The notes beneath the pieces are model-generated. The model did not search any database. It was not told where the DNA came from and saw only the letters and a program-made list of their open reading frames with translations. Position numbers and translations under genes: made by a program. From Oryzomicrobium sp. (GTDB lineage Bacteria > Pseudomonadota > Gammaproteobacteria > Burkholderiales > Rhodocyclaceae), in contig NZ_JAJTBG010000003.1 in NCBI RefSeq assembly GCF_021287045.1, forward strand, positions 1-64,000: DNA of 64,000 bases, in the 5' to 3' direction. This document shows, piece by piece, positions 40,138-49,079 of this stretch; position 1 is the stretch's first letter; every line of letters starts with the position of its first letter.

Positions 40138-40163
40138 GGTATCGGCCGTCGGTATCGGCCGTC
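40138..40163 (+). repeat. Tandem 13-bp duplication
   Basis: GGTATCGGCCGTC occurs twice in direct contact (40138-40150 and 40151-40163), between the cueR stop and its terminator. Confidence 0.9.
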
Positions 40164-40178
40164 ATTCGCCAGCCGATG

Positions 40179-40212
40179 AAAAAGGGCGCTTCCACGGGAA
40201 GCGCCCTTTTTT
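40179..40212 (+). terminator. Bidirectional terminator between cueR and the lipoprotein gene
   Basis: A long stem AAAAAGGGCGCTTCC/GGAAGCGCCCTTTTT with an ACG loop and six T on the plus side (A-run on the other), placed between convergent genes, so it can end both transcripts. Confidence 0.93.
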
Positions 40213-40261
40213 GCGTGCCGCTCCAGGCGGCACCGGATCATGCGGCTGAGGCGGAGCGCGC

Positions 40262-40639
40262 TCAGGCCGGCCGGCACTCGTTGATCAGGGGGGTGTTGGT
40301 CTTGCCGTCGAGCAGCAGGCTCTTCCACGGCAGGTCGATCCACACCAGGCCGCTGGCCCGGTCCTCGAAGCGCGGCAGGCCGGAAGAGGAGGCGTCGCGC
40401 ACCAGGCGGTAGCTGCCGCCGTTCCAGTTGAGGCTGATGCCGGAATTGACCTGGTTGCGAATTTCCCGGTCGACGCGTACGCGCACCTGGTTCTCGCAGT
40501 TGTAGGTGCCGCTGGCCAGCTTGAATTCGAGCTGCTGCCCGCTCTGGGCGGCGGGCGGCGCCGACGGGGCCGTGCCGCAGGCAGCCAGGATCAGGGAAAG
40601 AGACAGGGCGCCGGGCGCCAGGAGGGAACGGAGGTTCAT
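40262..40639 (-). CDS. Small lipoprotein, MliC-like
   Basis: 125 aa. Lipoprotein signal with lipobox LILAAC (Cys near 21), a Pro/Ala linker, then a small beta domain: FKLASGTYNCENQVRVRV, SYRLVRDASSSGLPRFEDR, SGLVWIDLPWKSLLLDG and a final INEC that could disulfide-bond to the YNC cysteine. The layout resembles MliC/PliC membrane-bound inhibitors of C-type lysozyme (YxCENG start, SG..R.., W.....A.L), but the match is partial. It could be another envelope lipoprotein. Confidence 0.6.
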   Translation of the reverse strand: MNLRSLLAPGALSLSLILAACGTAPSAPPAAQSGQQLEFKLASGTYNCENQVRVRVDREIRNQVNSGISLNWNGGSYRLVRDASSSGLPRFEDRASGLVWIDLPWKSLLLDGKTNTPLINECRPA

Positions 40640-40775
40640 GCGGTGAGGCCCCTTTTGACGGAAATCGGGGCCATTTTACGCCGTTGTGCCTCCGGCATAT
40701 GCATTGCAACAAATGATCACCCCGTGAGGCTGGCTTTGCCGTCCGGGCAATCCCGCCTTCACTGCCCACTCCAGT

Positions 40776-41684
40776 TCAAGCCCGCTTTCCCATCCGCTCC
40801 CGCAAAAACTCCACGAACAGCCTCACCTTGGGGGGCTGGGCCGGCCGATAAGGCATCACCGCCCAGATGTCGGCCTGCTGCCGGTAGGCGGGCAACACCC
40901 GCACCAGCTGGCCGCTGGCCAATTCTTCATCCACGTCCCAGCGCGAGCGCAGCATGATGCCGTGGCCGTCCAGGGCCCAGCGGTGGACGATCTCGCCGTG
41001 GTTGGCGGACAGGGTGCCGCGCACCTTGACCGTCTCTTCCCCGCCCGGGCCGGCCAGACGCCAGATGCCGAAGACGTGGTCCCGCTCGCGGATCACCAGG
41101 CAGCGGTGGCGGGCCAGGTCGTCGAGGCGCTGGGGCGTACCGTGGGCCGTCAGGTAGGCCGGAGCGGCGCACAGCACCCGGTGGTTGTCGGCCACCTTCT
41201 GGGCCACCAGGTGGGGCTCCAGGGGGCCGCCCAGGCGCACGTCCACATCCACCTGCTCGGCTACCGGGTCGATGGGCCGGTCCAGGATGTCCAGGCGCAC
41301 TTCCACCAGGGGGTGGCGGGCGGCGAACTCCGACACCACTGGCGCCACGTGGCAGCGGCCGAAGCCGAAGCTGGCGGTGATGCGCAGCAGCCCTTCCGGC
41401 TCGGCCCTGCTGGCTTTGACCTCCAAGGCCATTTCCTCGACGTCGGCGAGCAGACGCCGGGCCCAGCGCAGCACCGTCTCGCCGTCCTCGGTCACCGCCA
41501 GGCGCCGGGTGGTGCGATGGAGAAGGCGCACGCCGAGCTGCTGCTCCAGGATGCCCAGGCGCTTGCTGACGTAGGAGGGCGAGGCCGACAGGGCGGCGGC
41601 CGCGGCGGCCAGGCTGCCGCCGCGCACCACTTCGCAAAAGAGGCGCAGGTCGTCGAGTTGGGGGTAGGCGGCAGGTAGCTGCAT
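40776..41684 (-). CDS. LysR-family regulator, probably of the adjacent dehydrogenase gene
   Basis: 302 aa. N-terminal winged helix (LRLFCEVVRGGSLAAAAAAL, SPSYVSKRLGILEQQLGVRLLHRTTRRLAVTEDG), then a periplasmic-binding-protein-like effector domain (LRITASFGFGRCHVAPVVSEF). It resembles DmlR/CrgA-subgroup LysR proteins. It is divergent from the tartrate/D-malate dehydrogenase gene with a palindrome in the 111-bp gap, the classic LysR arrangement, so it most likely controls that gene and itself in response to the substrate. Confidence 0.9.
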   Translation of the reverse strand: MQLPAAYPQLDDLRLFCEVVRGGSLAAAAAALSASPSYVSKRLGILEQQLGVRLLHRTTRRLAVTEDGETVLRWARRLLADVEEMALEVKASRAEPEGLLRITASFGFGRCHVAPVVSEFAARHPLVEVRLDILDRPIDPVAEQVDVDVRLGGPLEPHLVAQKVADNHRVLCAAPAYLTAHGTPQRLDDLARHRCLVIRERDHVFGIWRLAGPGGEETVKVRGTLSANHGEIVHRWALDGHGIMLRSRWDVDEELASGQLVRVLPAYRQQADIWAVMPYRPAQPPKVRLFVEFLRERMGKRA

Positions 41685-41696
41685 GGGACGTCAATC

Positions 41697-41711
41697 ACCA
41701 CGAATCGTGGT
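41697..41711. promoter_or_regulatory. Palindromic LysR-type operator
   Basis: ACCACGA-A-TCGTGGT, a perfect 7-bp inverted repeat with the T-N11-A feel of LysR sites, 13 bp upstream of the regulator start and 85 bp upstream of the dehydrogenase start. Confidence 0.65.
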
Positions 41712-41795
41712 TAATCAATTCACAGAAACGGTATTTTTTCACAAAACAGCACGGGTAAAGTGAGGGCTCTTCTTTCTCACCCGCCCGGAGCCACC

Positions 41796-42920
41796 ATGCC
41801 GTCCCCCGCCCCCGCCGCTACATCTGCCCGCCCCGTCCATCGCATCGCCGTCATCGCCGGCGACGGCATCGGCCGCGAAGTCATGCCCGAGGGGCTGCGC
41901 GCGCTGGAGGCGGCCGCCGGCAAGTTCGGCATCGGCCTGGAATTCGTGGAGTTCGACTGGGCCCACTGCGACTACTATCTGGCCCACGGCAAGATGATGC
42001 CGGACGACTGGTTCGAGCAGCTCTCCGGCTTCGAGGCCATCTACTTCGGCGCCGTGGGCTGGCCGGACAAGGTGCCGGACCACGTTTCCCTGTGGGGCTC
42101 CCTGCTGCAATTCCGCCGCCGCTTCGACCAGTATGTGAACCAGCGCCCGGTGCGCCTGATGCGCGGCCTGCCCTGCCCCCTGGCCAACAAGGAGGCGGGC
42201 CAGATCGACTTCACCATCATCCGCGAGAACACCGAGGGCGAATATTCGTCCGTGGGCGGCAAGATGTTCGAAGGCACCGACCGGGAGCTGGTGCTGCAAG
42301 AATCGGTATTCACCCGCCACGGCGTGGACCGCATCCTGCGCTACGCCTTCGAACTGGCCCGCAACACCGCCCGAGCCGACCGGCCCAAGCGCCACGTCAC
42401 CTCCGCCACCAAGTCCAACGGCATCGCCATCAGCATGCCCTACTGGGACGAGCGCCTCGCCGCCGTGGCCGCCGAGTACCCGCAGATCGGCTGGGACAAG
42501 CAGCACATCGACATCCTGTGCGCCCGCTTCGTCCTCCAGCCCGAGCGCTTCGACGTAGTGGTGGCCTCCAACCTGTTCGGCGACATCCTCTCCGACCTGG
42601 GCCCGGCCTGCACCGGCACCATCGGCATCGCCCCCTCGGCCAACATCAACCCGGAACGCACCTTTCCTTCCCTATTCGAGCCGGTGCACGGCTCGGCCCC
42701 GGACATCTACGGCAAGGGCATCGCCAACCCTATGGGCATGATCTGGTCCGGCGCCCTGATGCTGGACTTCCTCGGCCAGGGCGACGCCACCTACCGGGCC
42801 GCCCACGACGCCATCCTGAAGGCCATCGAGCAGGTGCTGGAGCACGGCCCGCGCACCCCGGACCTGGGCGGCAAGGCCAGCACCGCGGAACTGGGCCAGG
42901 CCGTCGCCGCGGCGATCTAA
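41796..42920 (+). CDS. Tartrate dehydrogenase / D-malate dehydrogenase (decarboxylating)
   Basis: 374 aa from the ATG at 41796 (CGGAG upstream). Beta-decarboxylating dehydrogenase family (with isopropylmalate and isocitrate dehydrogenases): IAVIAGDGIGREVMPEG, FGAVGWPDKVPDHVSLWG (the TtuC/DmlA substrate loop instead of LeuB's), FTIIRENTEGEYSSVGG, catalytic Lys in RHVTSATKSNG, NLFGDILSDLGPA and PVHGSAPDIYGKGIANPMG. It oxidises tartrate or D-malate with NAD+, Mn2+ and usually K+. A degenerate copy of its last third lies at 44172. Confidence 0.93.
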   Translation: MPSPAPAATSARPVHRIAVIAGDGIGREVMPEGLRALEAAAGKFGIGLEFVEFDWAHCDYYLAHGKMMPDDWFEQLSGFEAIYFGAVGWPDKVPDHVSLWGSLLQFRRRFDQYVNQRPVRLMRGLPCPLANKEAGQIDFTIIRENTEGEYSSVGGKMFEGTDRELVLQESVFTRHGVDRILRYAFELARNTARADRPKRHVTSATKSNGIAISMPYWDERLAAVAAEYPQIGWDKQHIDILCARFVLQPERFDVVVASNLFGDILSDLGPACTGTIGIAPSANINPERTFPSLFEPVHGSAPDIYGKGIANPMGMIWSGALMLDFLGQGDATYRAAHDAILKAIEQVLEHGPRTPDLGGKASTAELGQAVAAAI

Positions 42921-43025
42921 GCACCCCATCCCTTACCGCCACGCCGCCGTGCCTCCCGGGCGGCGTGGGCCGGGCAGCGCCGGGAGGCCCCCAACCCCGA
43001 CAACCATAACGAAAGAGAGACAACC

Positions 43026-44099
43026 ATGATCCAGCGCTTCAAGCGTTCCGCCCTCTGTCTCGCCCTGGCTGGCCTCGCCACCAGTCTCCTGACCGCCGGT
43101 GCCGCCCAGGCCCAATCGGCCAAGCCGGTGTGCGAGCTGATCGCCACCGGCGGCACCATCGCCATGAAGATCGACCCGGTGAAGAAGGCCCCGGTGCCGG
43201 CCATTTCCGGCGAAGACCTGCTCGCCACCGTGCCGGAGATCGCCGACTACGCCCGCGTCGAGGTGCTCAACCAGTCCAACGTGCCTTCCGACTACATGGA
43301 CCCGCCCCGCTGGGTGGCCTTGCAGAAAGCCGTGGACAAGGCCCTGGCACGCAAGGAAGTGGCCGGGGTGATCGTCTCCCACGGCACCGACACCCTCGAA
43401 GAGACCGGCTACTTCCTCGACCTGACGGTCAAGAGTGACAAGCCGGTGATCCTCATCGGCGCCCAGCGCAACGCTTCCGAGAAGGACTTCGACGGCCCGC
43501 GCAACCTGCTCGGCGCCGCCCGGGTCTGCGTCACCCCCGAAGCCAAGGGCAAGGGCGCCATGCTGGTGCTCAACAACCAGATCAACGCCGCCCGGGAAGT
43601 GATCAAGGCCCACACCTCCGATGTGGAGACCTTCAAGTCCGGCGACTACGGCTTCCTCGGCAACGTGGACAATGACCGGGTGATTTTTTACCGCACCCCC
43701 CTGCGCCGCCAGCACGTGCCGCTCATCAGCGACAACCTGGCCAAGGTCGAGATCATCCCCATGTTCGGCGGTGCCGACGGCAGCCTGATCAAGGCAGCCA
43801 TCGCCGGCGGCGCCAAGGGCATCGTGATCCAGGGCCTGGGCTGGGGCAACGTCAACATCCCCATGTACGAGGCCATCAAGGAGGCCATCGCCCAAGGCGT
43901 GCCGGTGGTGGTGTCCACCCGGGTGCCCAACGGCCGGGTGCTGCCGGTGTACGGCTTCCAGGGCGGCGGCAAGACGCTGCAGGATCTGGGCACCATCTCT
44001 GCCGACAACCTGCCGCCGCACAAAGCTCGCATCCTGCTGATGCTGGCCTTGCAGCACACCCAGAAGCGCGACGAACTGCAGAAGTACTTCGACCGCTAA
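43026..44099 (+). CDS. ansB: Periplasmic type II L-asparaginase
   Basis: 357 aa. Signal peptide ending AAQAQS, then the two threonine signatures: ELIATGGTIAM (T41) and VSHGTDTLEETGYFLD (H119-T123, with the catalytic T and D). Further family parts are IGAQRNASEKDFDGPRNL, INAAREVIKAHTSDVETFKS and PMFGGADGSLIKAAIAGG. It hydrolyses asparagine (and, in many members, glutamine) in the periplasm. It is a single gene with a strong terminator. Confidence 0.94.
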   Translation: MIQRFKRSALCLALAGLATSLLTAGAAQAQSAKPVCELIATGGTIAMKIDPVKKAPVPAISGEDLLATVPEIADYARVEVLNQSNVPSDYMDPPRWVALQKAVDKALARKEVAGVIVSHGTDTLEETGYFLDLTVKSDKPVILIGAQRNASEKDFDGPRNLLGAARVCVTPEAKGKGAMLVLNNQINAAREVIKAHTSDVETFKSGDYGFLGNVDNDRVIFYRTPLRRQHVPLISDNLAKVEIIPMFGGADGSLIKAAIAGGAKGIVIQGLGWGNVNIPMYEAIKEAIAQGVPVVVSTRVPNGRVLPVYGFQGGGKTLQDLGTISADNLPPHKARILLMLALQHTQKRDELQKYFDR

Positions 44100-44122
44100 A
44101 CGACCGGGATACGACTGTTACC

Positions 44123-44170
44123 ACCAGGCCCTCCGGCCTGGTCGCGGGCACCTGCGGGTGCCCGTTTTTT
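44123..44170 (+). terminator. Double hairpin and T-run after ansB
   Basis: First hairpin ACCAGGCC/GGCCTGGT (44123-44142), then the terminator stem CGGGCACC/GGTGCCCG (44145-44152 and 44157-44164), followed by six T (44165-44170). Confidence 0.9.
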
Positions 44171-44171
44171 A

Positions 44172-44282
44172 TCCGCAAATCTACGACAAGAGCATCGCCA
44201 ACCCCATGGGGGCGATCTGGTCCGGCGTCGTGATGCTGGACTTCCCCGGCCAGGACGACGCCACCTAGCGGGCCGCCGCGGC
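44172..44282 (+). pseudogene. Remnant of a second tartrate/D-malate dehydrogenase gene
   Basis: The segment reads IYDKSIANPMGAIWSGVVML, then DFPGQDDAT and a stop (TAG), matching IYGKGIANPMGMIWSGALML of the gene at 41796 (DNA 42705-42815). About 86% of bases are identical by eye over 105 bp. Nothing before or after is recognisable, so only an internal C-terminal piece survives. It shares no start or ribosome site. Confidence 0.85.
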
Positions 44283-44519
44283 AAGCCGGCCGAAACAGCC
44301 TGGAAGGTGGCCGTACCCGCCAGCCGGGCAGCCAAAACCGGGCCCCGCCGCCCCTACCAAGAAGCCTCTTGCGTTGCCGCTCCCCGCCGCCTAGAACCAA
44401 ATCATCGGTGAGCCCATCATCAATCGCCCTTGCCTAGCGCTTGAGCGTTCTCGGTCCATATTGGCTGTCACCTTGAATGCGCCGGGCACCTCCCATCAAC
44501 TTCACGAAGGAGGTTTGCA
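44283..44519 (+). other. Non-coding stretch between dehydrogenase remnant and cupin gene
   Basis: Nothing supported here apart from the cupin ribosome site AAGGAGG at 44507-44513. Possibly decayed sequence from the same event that left the remnant. Confidence 0.5.
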
Positions 44520-44879
44520 ATGGGAAAGGCGGAACTACGGAGCTTTGGGAAACCCGACGAGGTGCGGGAATTCCCCAAAGGACGGCTGGAAGTGGTGAAG
44601 ATCGGCGGTGCCACCGTCGGACGTGCCATTTTCGAACCCGGATGGCGGTGGGCAACCTCGGTACAGCCTATTGCCCAAACCAAAAGCTGCGAGGCGCCCC
44701 ACTTTCAATACCATGTGGCGGGCGTGCTCAAGGTGGTCATGGACGGCGGCGCGGTGCTCGAATGCCACCCCGGCGATGTTTCCCTGCTCCCGTCAGGGCA
44801 CGATGCCTGGGTGGTGGGCGATGAAGTCGCCATCGTCGTAGACTTCCAGGGCATGGTGGATTACGCCAAAGCCCACTAA
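44520..44879 (+). CDS. Small cupin-domain protein
   Basis: 119 aa with a very strong ribosome site (AAGGAGG, six bases upstream). A single cupin barrel: GGATVGRAIFEPGWRWATSV, then FQYHVAGVLKVVMDGGAVLECHPGDVSLLPSGHDAWVVGDE, where H...GE-type positions are only partly kept (YHVAG.. and PGDVSLLPSGHDAW). Many such cupins are small sensors or isomerases; no specific substrate can be proposed. It is followed by a hairpin and stands alone. Confidence 0.85.
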   Translation: MGKAELRSFGKPDEVREFPKGRLEVVKIGGATVGRAIFEPGWRWATSVQPIAQTKSCEAPHFQYHVAGVLKVVMDGGAVLECHPGDVSLLPSGHDAWVVGDEVAIVVDFQGMVDYAKAH

Positions 44880-44925
44880 CCCCAGGAGAGGCAGACAGGC
44901 AGCCACCTGATCGTTTCACACCATC

Positions 44926-44950
44926 AAGCCCCTTGAAACTCAAGGGGCTT
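44926..44950 (+). terminator. Hairpin after the cupin gene
   Basis: 10-bp perfect stem AAGCCCCTTG/CAAGGGGCTT with an AAACT loop. The T-run afterwards is short (TTTG), so termination may be weak. Confidence 0.65.
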
Positions 44951-45084
44951 TGCCATTCGGCCCCGGGAAAAAGCGGGTAGCGCGAGAACACTTAAATCGC
45001 CCCATCCCCCCTCACTTGTGACGATAGGCAGTACCAACCGGCATCGGGAAAATAACGTCCCCCAGCCGTCCCTGCCGCCCCGGA

Positions 45085-46287
45085 ATGAATCCCGCCCTGA
45101 CCCTGCGCAACTTCGCCCTGCGCCACCTGGTGGCCGACGCCGCGCCCCTGTCCGCCGCCGAGCGCTGGCGCTCCGCCCTGGCCGCCCTGTTCGGCTTCCT
45201 GATCACCGAGGGAGTGCTCGCCGTCCTGCCCGCGACGACGGAAACCCGGCATCTGCTGCTGCCCCTGGGGGCCACGGCGGTGATCCTGTACACCTTGCCC
45301 CACAGCCCCCTGGGCCAGCCTTGGTCGGTGGCCGGCGGGCTGGTGGTATCCGCCCTGGCCGGGCTGGCGTGCGGACGCTGGGTGCCCTGGCCGGCCCTGG
45401 CGGGGGCCTTGTCGATCGCCCTGGCGATCTGGCTGATGGCCCGCCTGCGCTGCCTCCACCCGCCCGGGGGCGCCCTGGCCTTGACCCTGGCCCTGGCGCC
45501 CCCGGCCGTAGGGGTGGAAATGGCGGTGGTGGGCGCCAACGTTCTGGCCACCCTGATCGCCGTGGTGGCGGTCAACAACCTGATTCCGGGGCGCCGCTAT
45601 CCCCAGTGCGTCACCAGCCACGCCCCGGCGGCGGATTCCCCGCCGCCCCTGGCCCGGCCGGGCGTCGCCCACGAGGATCTGCAATACGCTTTGGGGCGGC
45701 TCGACACCTTCCTCGACATCAGCGAGGACGACCTGGTGGCGGTCTACAACCTGGCCGCCGAGAGCGCCTTCCGCCGTCACGTCACCCTGCGCTGCAAGGA
45801 CATCATGACTCCGGCGCCGGTGACCGCCGAGTTTTCCACCGAGCTCAACGACGCCTGGGGCCGCCTGCGCCGGCACCACATCAAGGCCCTGCCGGTGGTA
45901 GACCGGGCCCGGCGGGTGATCGGCCTGGTGGGGGTGGAGGATTTTCTCGCCCACGTGGCCGCCGACGCCCGCCGCCCGGTGGGCGACAACATCCGCGCCC
46001 TGCTGCGCCCCACGCCGGGGATGTACGCCCACAAGCCGGAAGTGGTCGGCCAGATCATGGAGGAAGGGGTGCTGACGGCCCGGGAGGACGATGACCTGGG
46101 GGCTGTGGCCGCCGCCCTGGCGGTGCGCGGCCATCCCCGGGCGATCCCAGTGGTGGATGGCGACGGGCGCCTTACCGGCATCCTCAGCCAGACCGATCTG
46201 GTGGCCGCCCTCTTCCACCAGTTGGCCCTGGAACGGGCCGCCGGGCCGGATGCCGGGGACGCTCGATCCGGCTCGCCCAATTCATGA
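45085..46287 (+). CDS. HPP-family membrane protein with CBS pair
   Basis: 400 aa. The first half is an HPP domain with four to five spans and the name-giving motif LRCLHPPGGALALTL; others are LLLPLGATAVILYTLPHSPLGQPW and IAVVAVNNLIPGRRYP. The second half holds two CBS units (CKDIMTPAPVTAEF...IGLVGVEDFLAHV; VGQIMEEGVLTARE...LTGILSQTDLVAALFH). HPP proteins have been linked to nitrite or other anion transport in plastids and cyanobacteria; here the substrate is unknown, and the CBS pair suggests control by adenine nucleotides. Confidence 0.92.
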   Translation: MNPALTLRNFALRHLVADAAPLSAAERWRSALAALFGFLITEGVLAVLPATTETRHLLLPLGATAVILYTLPHSPLGQPWSVAGGLVVSALAGLACGRWVPWPALAGALSIALAIWLMARLRCLHPPGGALALTLALAPPAVGVEMAVVGANVLATLIAVVAVNNLIPGRRYPQCVTSHAPAADSPPPLARPGVAHEDLQYALGRLDTFLDISEDDLVAVYNLAAESAFRRHVTLRCKDIMTPAPVTAEFSTELNDAWGRLRRHHIKALPVVDRARRVIGLVGVEDFLAHVAADARRPVGDNIRALLRPTPGMYAHKPEVVGQIMEEGVLTAREDDDLGAVAAALAVRGHPRAIPVVDGDGRLTGILSQTDLVAALFHQLALERAAGPDAGDARSGSPNS

Positions 46288-46373
46288 CCCGGCCAGGCAA
46301 GCGCCATTGAACCAGGCCCGTTTGATTTCCTGATGCCGCCCTCAGGCACCGGAATACCCGGGACCGCAACCGC

Positions 46374-47009
46374 CTAAGCAATCGCCCCGGCCGCGTCGGC
46401 CGGGCCGAGCGACGCCGCCGGCCCTTGGCAGCGCTCAATCCGCTCTGCAAAGCCGCGCCGCGCCCGCTCCAGCGCCGTAGTGTCACCGAGCAAACGCAGG
46501 TGATGGTGGGCCGCCAGTACCAGGCCGAAGAGTTCGAACGCCAGTTGCTCGGTGTCGCTGTCCGCCGCCAGATGGCCGCATTCCACCGCCTGGGCGGACG
46601 CCCGGGCCAGAGTGGCGAGCAGATGGCGGTGGCCCGCCGCCAGTCGGTCCCGGATCGGCCCGGGCTGGTCGTCGAATTCCACCGCCGCCGCCAGAAGCGG
46701 GCAGCCGCCGGGGCGCTCGGGCAGGTCCAGGTTGGCCAGCCACAGCTCGAACAGCCGGCGCAGCCGGGGCAGTCCCCGGGGCTCGGTCAGGGCGGGCTTG
46801 ATCGCCCGGGCGACGAAGTCCTCCTGGGCCGCCTCCACTACCGCCAGCTGCAAGCCTTCCCGGGAGCCGAAGTGGGCGAACAGGCCGCTCTTGGACAGCT
46901 TCAGCCGCTCGGCCAGAACGCCGATGGTCAGCCCCTCGATGCCCACCTGGCTGGCCAGGGCCACGGCCTCGCCGAGGATCAGGGCCCGGGTTTGTTCACC
47001 TTTTCCCAT
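46374..47009 (-). CDS. TetR-family regulator
   Basis: 211 aa. N-terminal helix-turn-helix (TRALILGEAVALASQVGIEGLTIGVLAERLKLSKSGLFAHFGSREGLQLAVVEAA) and a TetR_C-type ligand domain. Divergent from the thioesterase gene with an operator-like palindrome in between, so it is likely a repressor of that gene and of itself. The ligand is unknown; an acyl-CoA is a reasonable guess given the neighbour. Confidence 0.92.
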   Translation of the reverse strand: MGKGEQTRALILGEAVALASQVGIEGLTIGVLAERLKLSKSGLFAHFGSREGLQLAVVEAAQEDFVARAIKPALTEPRGLPRLRRLFELWLANLDLPERPGGCPLLAAAVEFDDQPGPIRDRLAAGHRHLLATLARASAQAVECGHLAADSDTEQLAFELFGLVLAAHHHLRLLGDTTALERARRGFAERIERCQGPAASLGPADAAGAIA

Positions 47010-47119
47010 GGTCTTCCCTTCCGGATATCGATGGCGCGCCCCGCTGCCGGCCTGTGGGCCTGGGAATCGACAATTGCGGCAACTGCTGCACCTGCGGCAG
47101 CCCAGCTGCGCGCAAGGAC

Positions 47120-47170
47120 TTGCACAGGGCCATCGTTTCCACTAAAAATAGCACGATCGTTCGTTTATTT
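47120..47170 (+). promoter_or_regulatory. Thioesterase promoter with TetR-type operator
   Basis: TTGCAC (47120-47125), a 17-bp spacer and TAAAAA (47143-47148). Directly downstream, GCACGATCGTTCGTTT (47151-47166) contains the palindrome ACGATCGT (47153-47160), typical of TetR-family sites that block a promoter. Confidence 0.6.
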
Positions 47171-47194
47171 ATCGATTTTTTACAGGAGCCCGAC

Positions 47195-47659
47195 ATGGCC
47201 AAATTCAACAAGACGGTGGAAGTGCGCTGGTCCGACATCGACATGAACCGCCACGTCCGCCACAGCGCCTACGCCGACTTCTGCACCCATGTGCGGGTCG
47301 AATGGCTGACGGCCATGGGCTTTCCGCCGGAACGTTTCATCGAACTGGGTTTCGGCCCGATCATCTTCCGCGAGGAAACCGAATACTACCGGGAGGTGCA
47401 TCTGGGCGAGCGGATCACGGTGGACGTGGAACTGGCCGGAGCGAGCGCCGACAACGGGCGTTTCCGCTTCCGCCATCACGTCATCAAGCCCGACGGTCAG
47501 GTGGCGGCCACCCACGAGATCCTTGGCGCCTGGCTGGACCTGGGCGAGCGCAAATTGAGCGCCCCGCCGCCAGCCTTGGCCGAGGTGCTGACCGGCCTGG
47601 AGCGCAGCCCGGATTTCAGCGAGATCGTCCCCAGCAACCGCAAGGCGACCCAGGCATAA
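47195..47659 (+). CDS. Hot-dog-fold acyl-CoA thioesterase
   Basis: 154 aa from the ATG at 47195 (AGGAG upstream). The 4-hydroxybenzoyl-CoA-thioesterase pattern is clear: VEVRWSDIDMNRHVRHSAYADFC, with the Asp of WSDIDMNRHV as active-site acid, then LGFGPIIFREETEYYREVHLGERI and FRHHVIKPDGQVAATHEILGAWLDL. It hydrolyses an acyl-CoA. It is divergent from a TetR regulator and convergent with the MATE gene. Confidence 0.92.
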   Translation: MAKFNKTVEVRWSDIDMNRHVRHSAYADFCTHVRVEWLTAMGFPPERFIELGFGPIIFREETEYYREVHLGERITVDVELAGASADNGRFRFRHHVIKPDGQVAATHEILGAWLDLGERKLSAPPPALAEVLTGLERSPDFSEIVPSNRKATQA

Positions 47660-47729
47660 AGGACCACGCCGGGCACCTGATATGCGGGGCGGACAGGGCG
47701 GGCCGAAGCGAACGGCCCCGGCCTCACCG

Positions 47730-49079
47730 CTAGACGCCGCGCCGCCGGTTGCGGATCACCCACAGCAGCAGGCCGCCGAGGAGCACGCTGGCGGCCACGG
47801 TGGCGGCCACCGCCGCCTGCCAGAAGCCGGCCACGCCTTGCGGCACCGGGGCGTGGAAGGCCAGCCAGTAGCCGCCCCCCAGGCCGATCAGCCAGAAGCA
47901 GGTGATGTGCATCAGCAACGGCACGAAAGTGACCTTGTAGCCGCGCAGGGCAAAGGCGGCGATGGTCTGGGCGGCGTCGCAGAATTGGTAGACGGCGATG
48001 TAGATCACCAGTCCGACGGCCACGGCACGCACCGCCGGATCGCTGCTCACCGGCGCCACCACCGCCTCCCGGGCCAGCCACAGGGCGCCGCCCATCAGCA
48101 CCGACAGGCCGCAGGCCAGCCACAGGCCGGCCATGGCGGTGCGCCGGGCCCGGGTTTCGTCCCGGGCGCCGACGGCCTGGCCGACCAGGGCCGAGGTGGC
48201 GATGGCCAGGGATAACGGCAACATGTAGGTGAGTGCCGACAGGTTGGCGACGATGCGGTGGCCGGCCACCGTCTCGGCCCCCAACCGGGCGACGAACACC
48301 GCCATCAGGGTGAAGGCGGAAATTTCCACCAGGTAGGAAAAGCCCATGGGCACGCCCAGGCGCAGCAGTTCGGCCTGGCGCCTCCAATGGATGCCCTCCA
48401 GGCGGCGGAAGATGTTGTAGGGCCGATAGACCTCGCCCTTGAGCATGACCAGCAGCGAGGCGCCCAGGGCGACCCAGACGCAGATCGCCTGGGAAATGGC
48501 CGCCCCCACCGCCCCCAGGGGCGTGCCGGTCAGGTGGCCGCCCACCAGCAGCCAGGCGAGCAGCGCGTGGCTGACGGTTTCCACCAGGGCGATGACCATC
48601 AACGGCTTGGGCCGACCCACGGCGTTGGCCACCGAGGCGAAGGCCCGGTAGCCCAGGCCGGCCGGCAGGGCCAGGATCAGCACGTTCATGTAGGCCCGGG
48701 CCTTGGCCTCGATCTCCGGCGCCAGCTCGGCCCAGCCGAGCAGCGGCCCGGGAAAGTGCAGCACCAGGGCGCCGACCACGGCGAGCAGCAGCACCAGCCA
48801 GACCCCCTGGCGCACCATGGGGCCGATCTCATCCCCCTTCTGCGCCCCCACCAGGTGGGCCACCACCGGCGACAGGGCCTGGACCACCCCGGCCAGGGCC
48901 AGGGCCACCGAGACGTAGATGCCCGACCCCACCGCCACGGCGGCCAGGTCCTCGGTGCCGGCGCGGCCGACAATGACGGTGTCGGCCACCATCATGCCGA
49001 TGGAGGCGAGTTGGGCGATCAGGACGGGCCAGGCCAGTTGGGCGATCTGCCAGGCCAGGGGCCGGGTGGTGCGAAGCAT
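47730..49079 (-). CDS. MATE-family multidrug efflux transporter
   Basis: 449 aa from the ATG at 49079; the frame runs back to 49274 but the MATE N-terminus (LAWQIAQLAWPVLIAQLASIGMMVADTVIVG) fits this start. Twelve spans in two halves, each with the MATE motifs (AGTEDLAAVAVGSGIY; ARLGAETVAGHRIVANL). NorM-like Na+ or H+ antiporter exporting cationic compounds. Ends close to the thioesterase gene (convergent). Confidence 0.93.
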   Translation of the reverse strand: MLRTTRPLAWQIAQLAWPVLIAQLASIGMMVADTVIVGRAGTEDLAAVAVGSGIYVSVALALAGVVQALSPVVAHLVGAQKGDEIGPMVRQGVWLVLLLAVVGALVLHFPGPLLGWAELAPEIEAKARAYMNVLILALPAGLGYRAFASVANAVGRPKPLMVIALVETVSHALLAWLLVGGHLTGTPLGAVGAAISQAICVWVALGASLLVMLKGEVYRPYNIFRRLEGIHWRRQAELLRLGVPMGFSYLVEISAFTLMAVFVARLGAETVAGHRIVANLSALTYMLPLSLAIATSALVGQAVGARDETRARRTAMAGLWLACGLSVLMGGALWLAREAVVAPVSSDPAVRAVAVGLVIYIAVYQFCDAAQTIAAFALRGYKVTFVPLLMHITCFWLIGLGGGYWLAFHAPVPQGVAGFWQAAVAATVAASVLLGGLLLWVIRNRRRGV

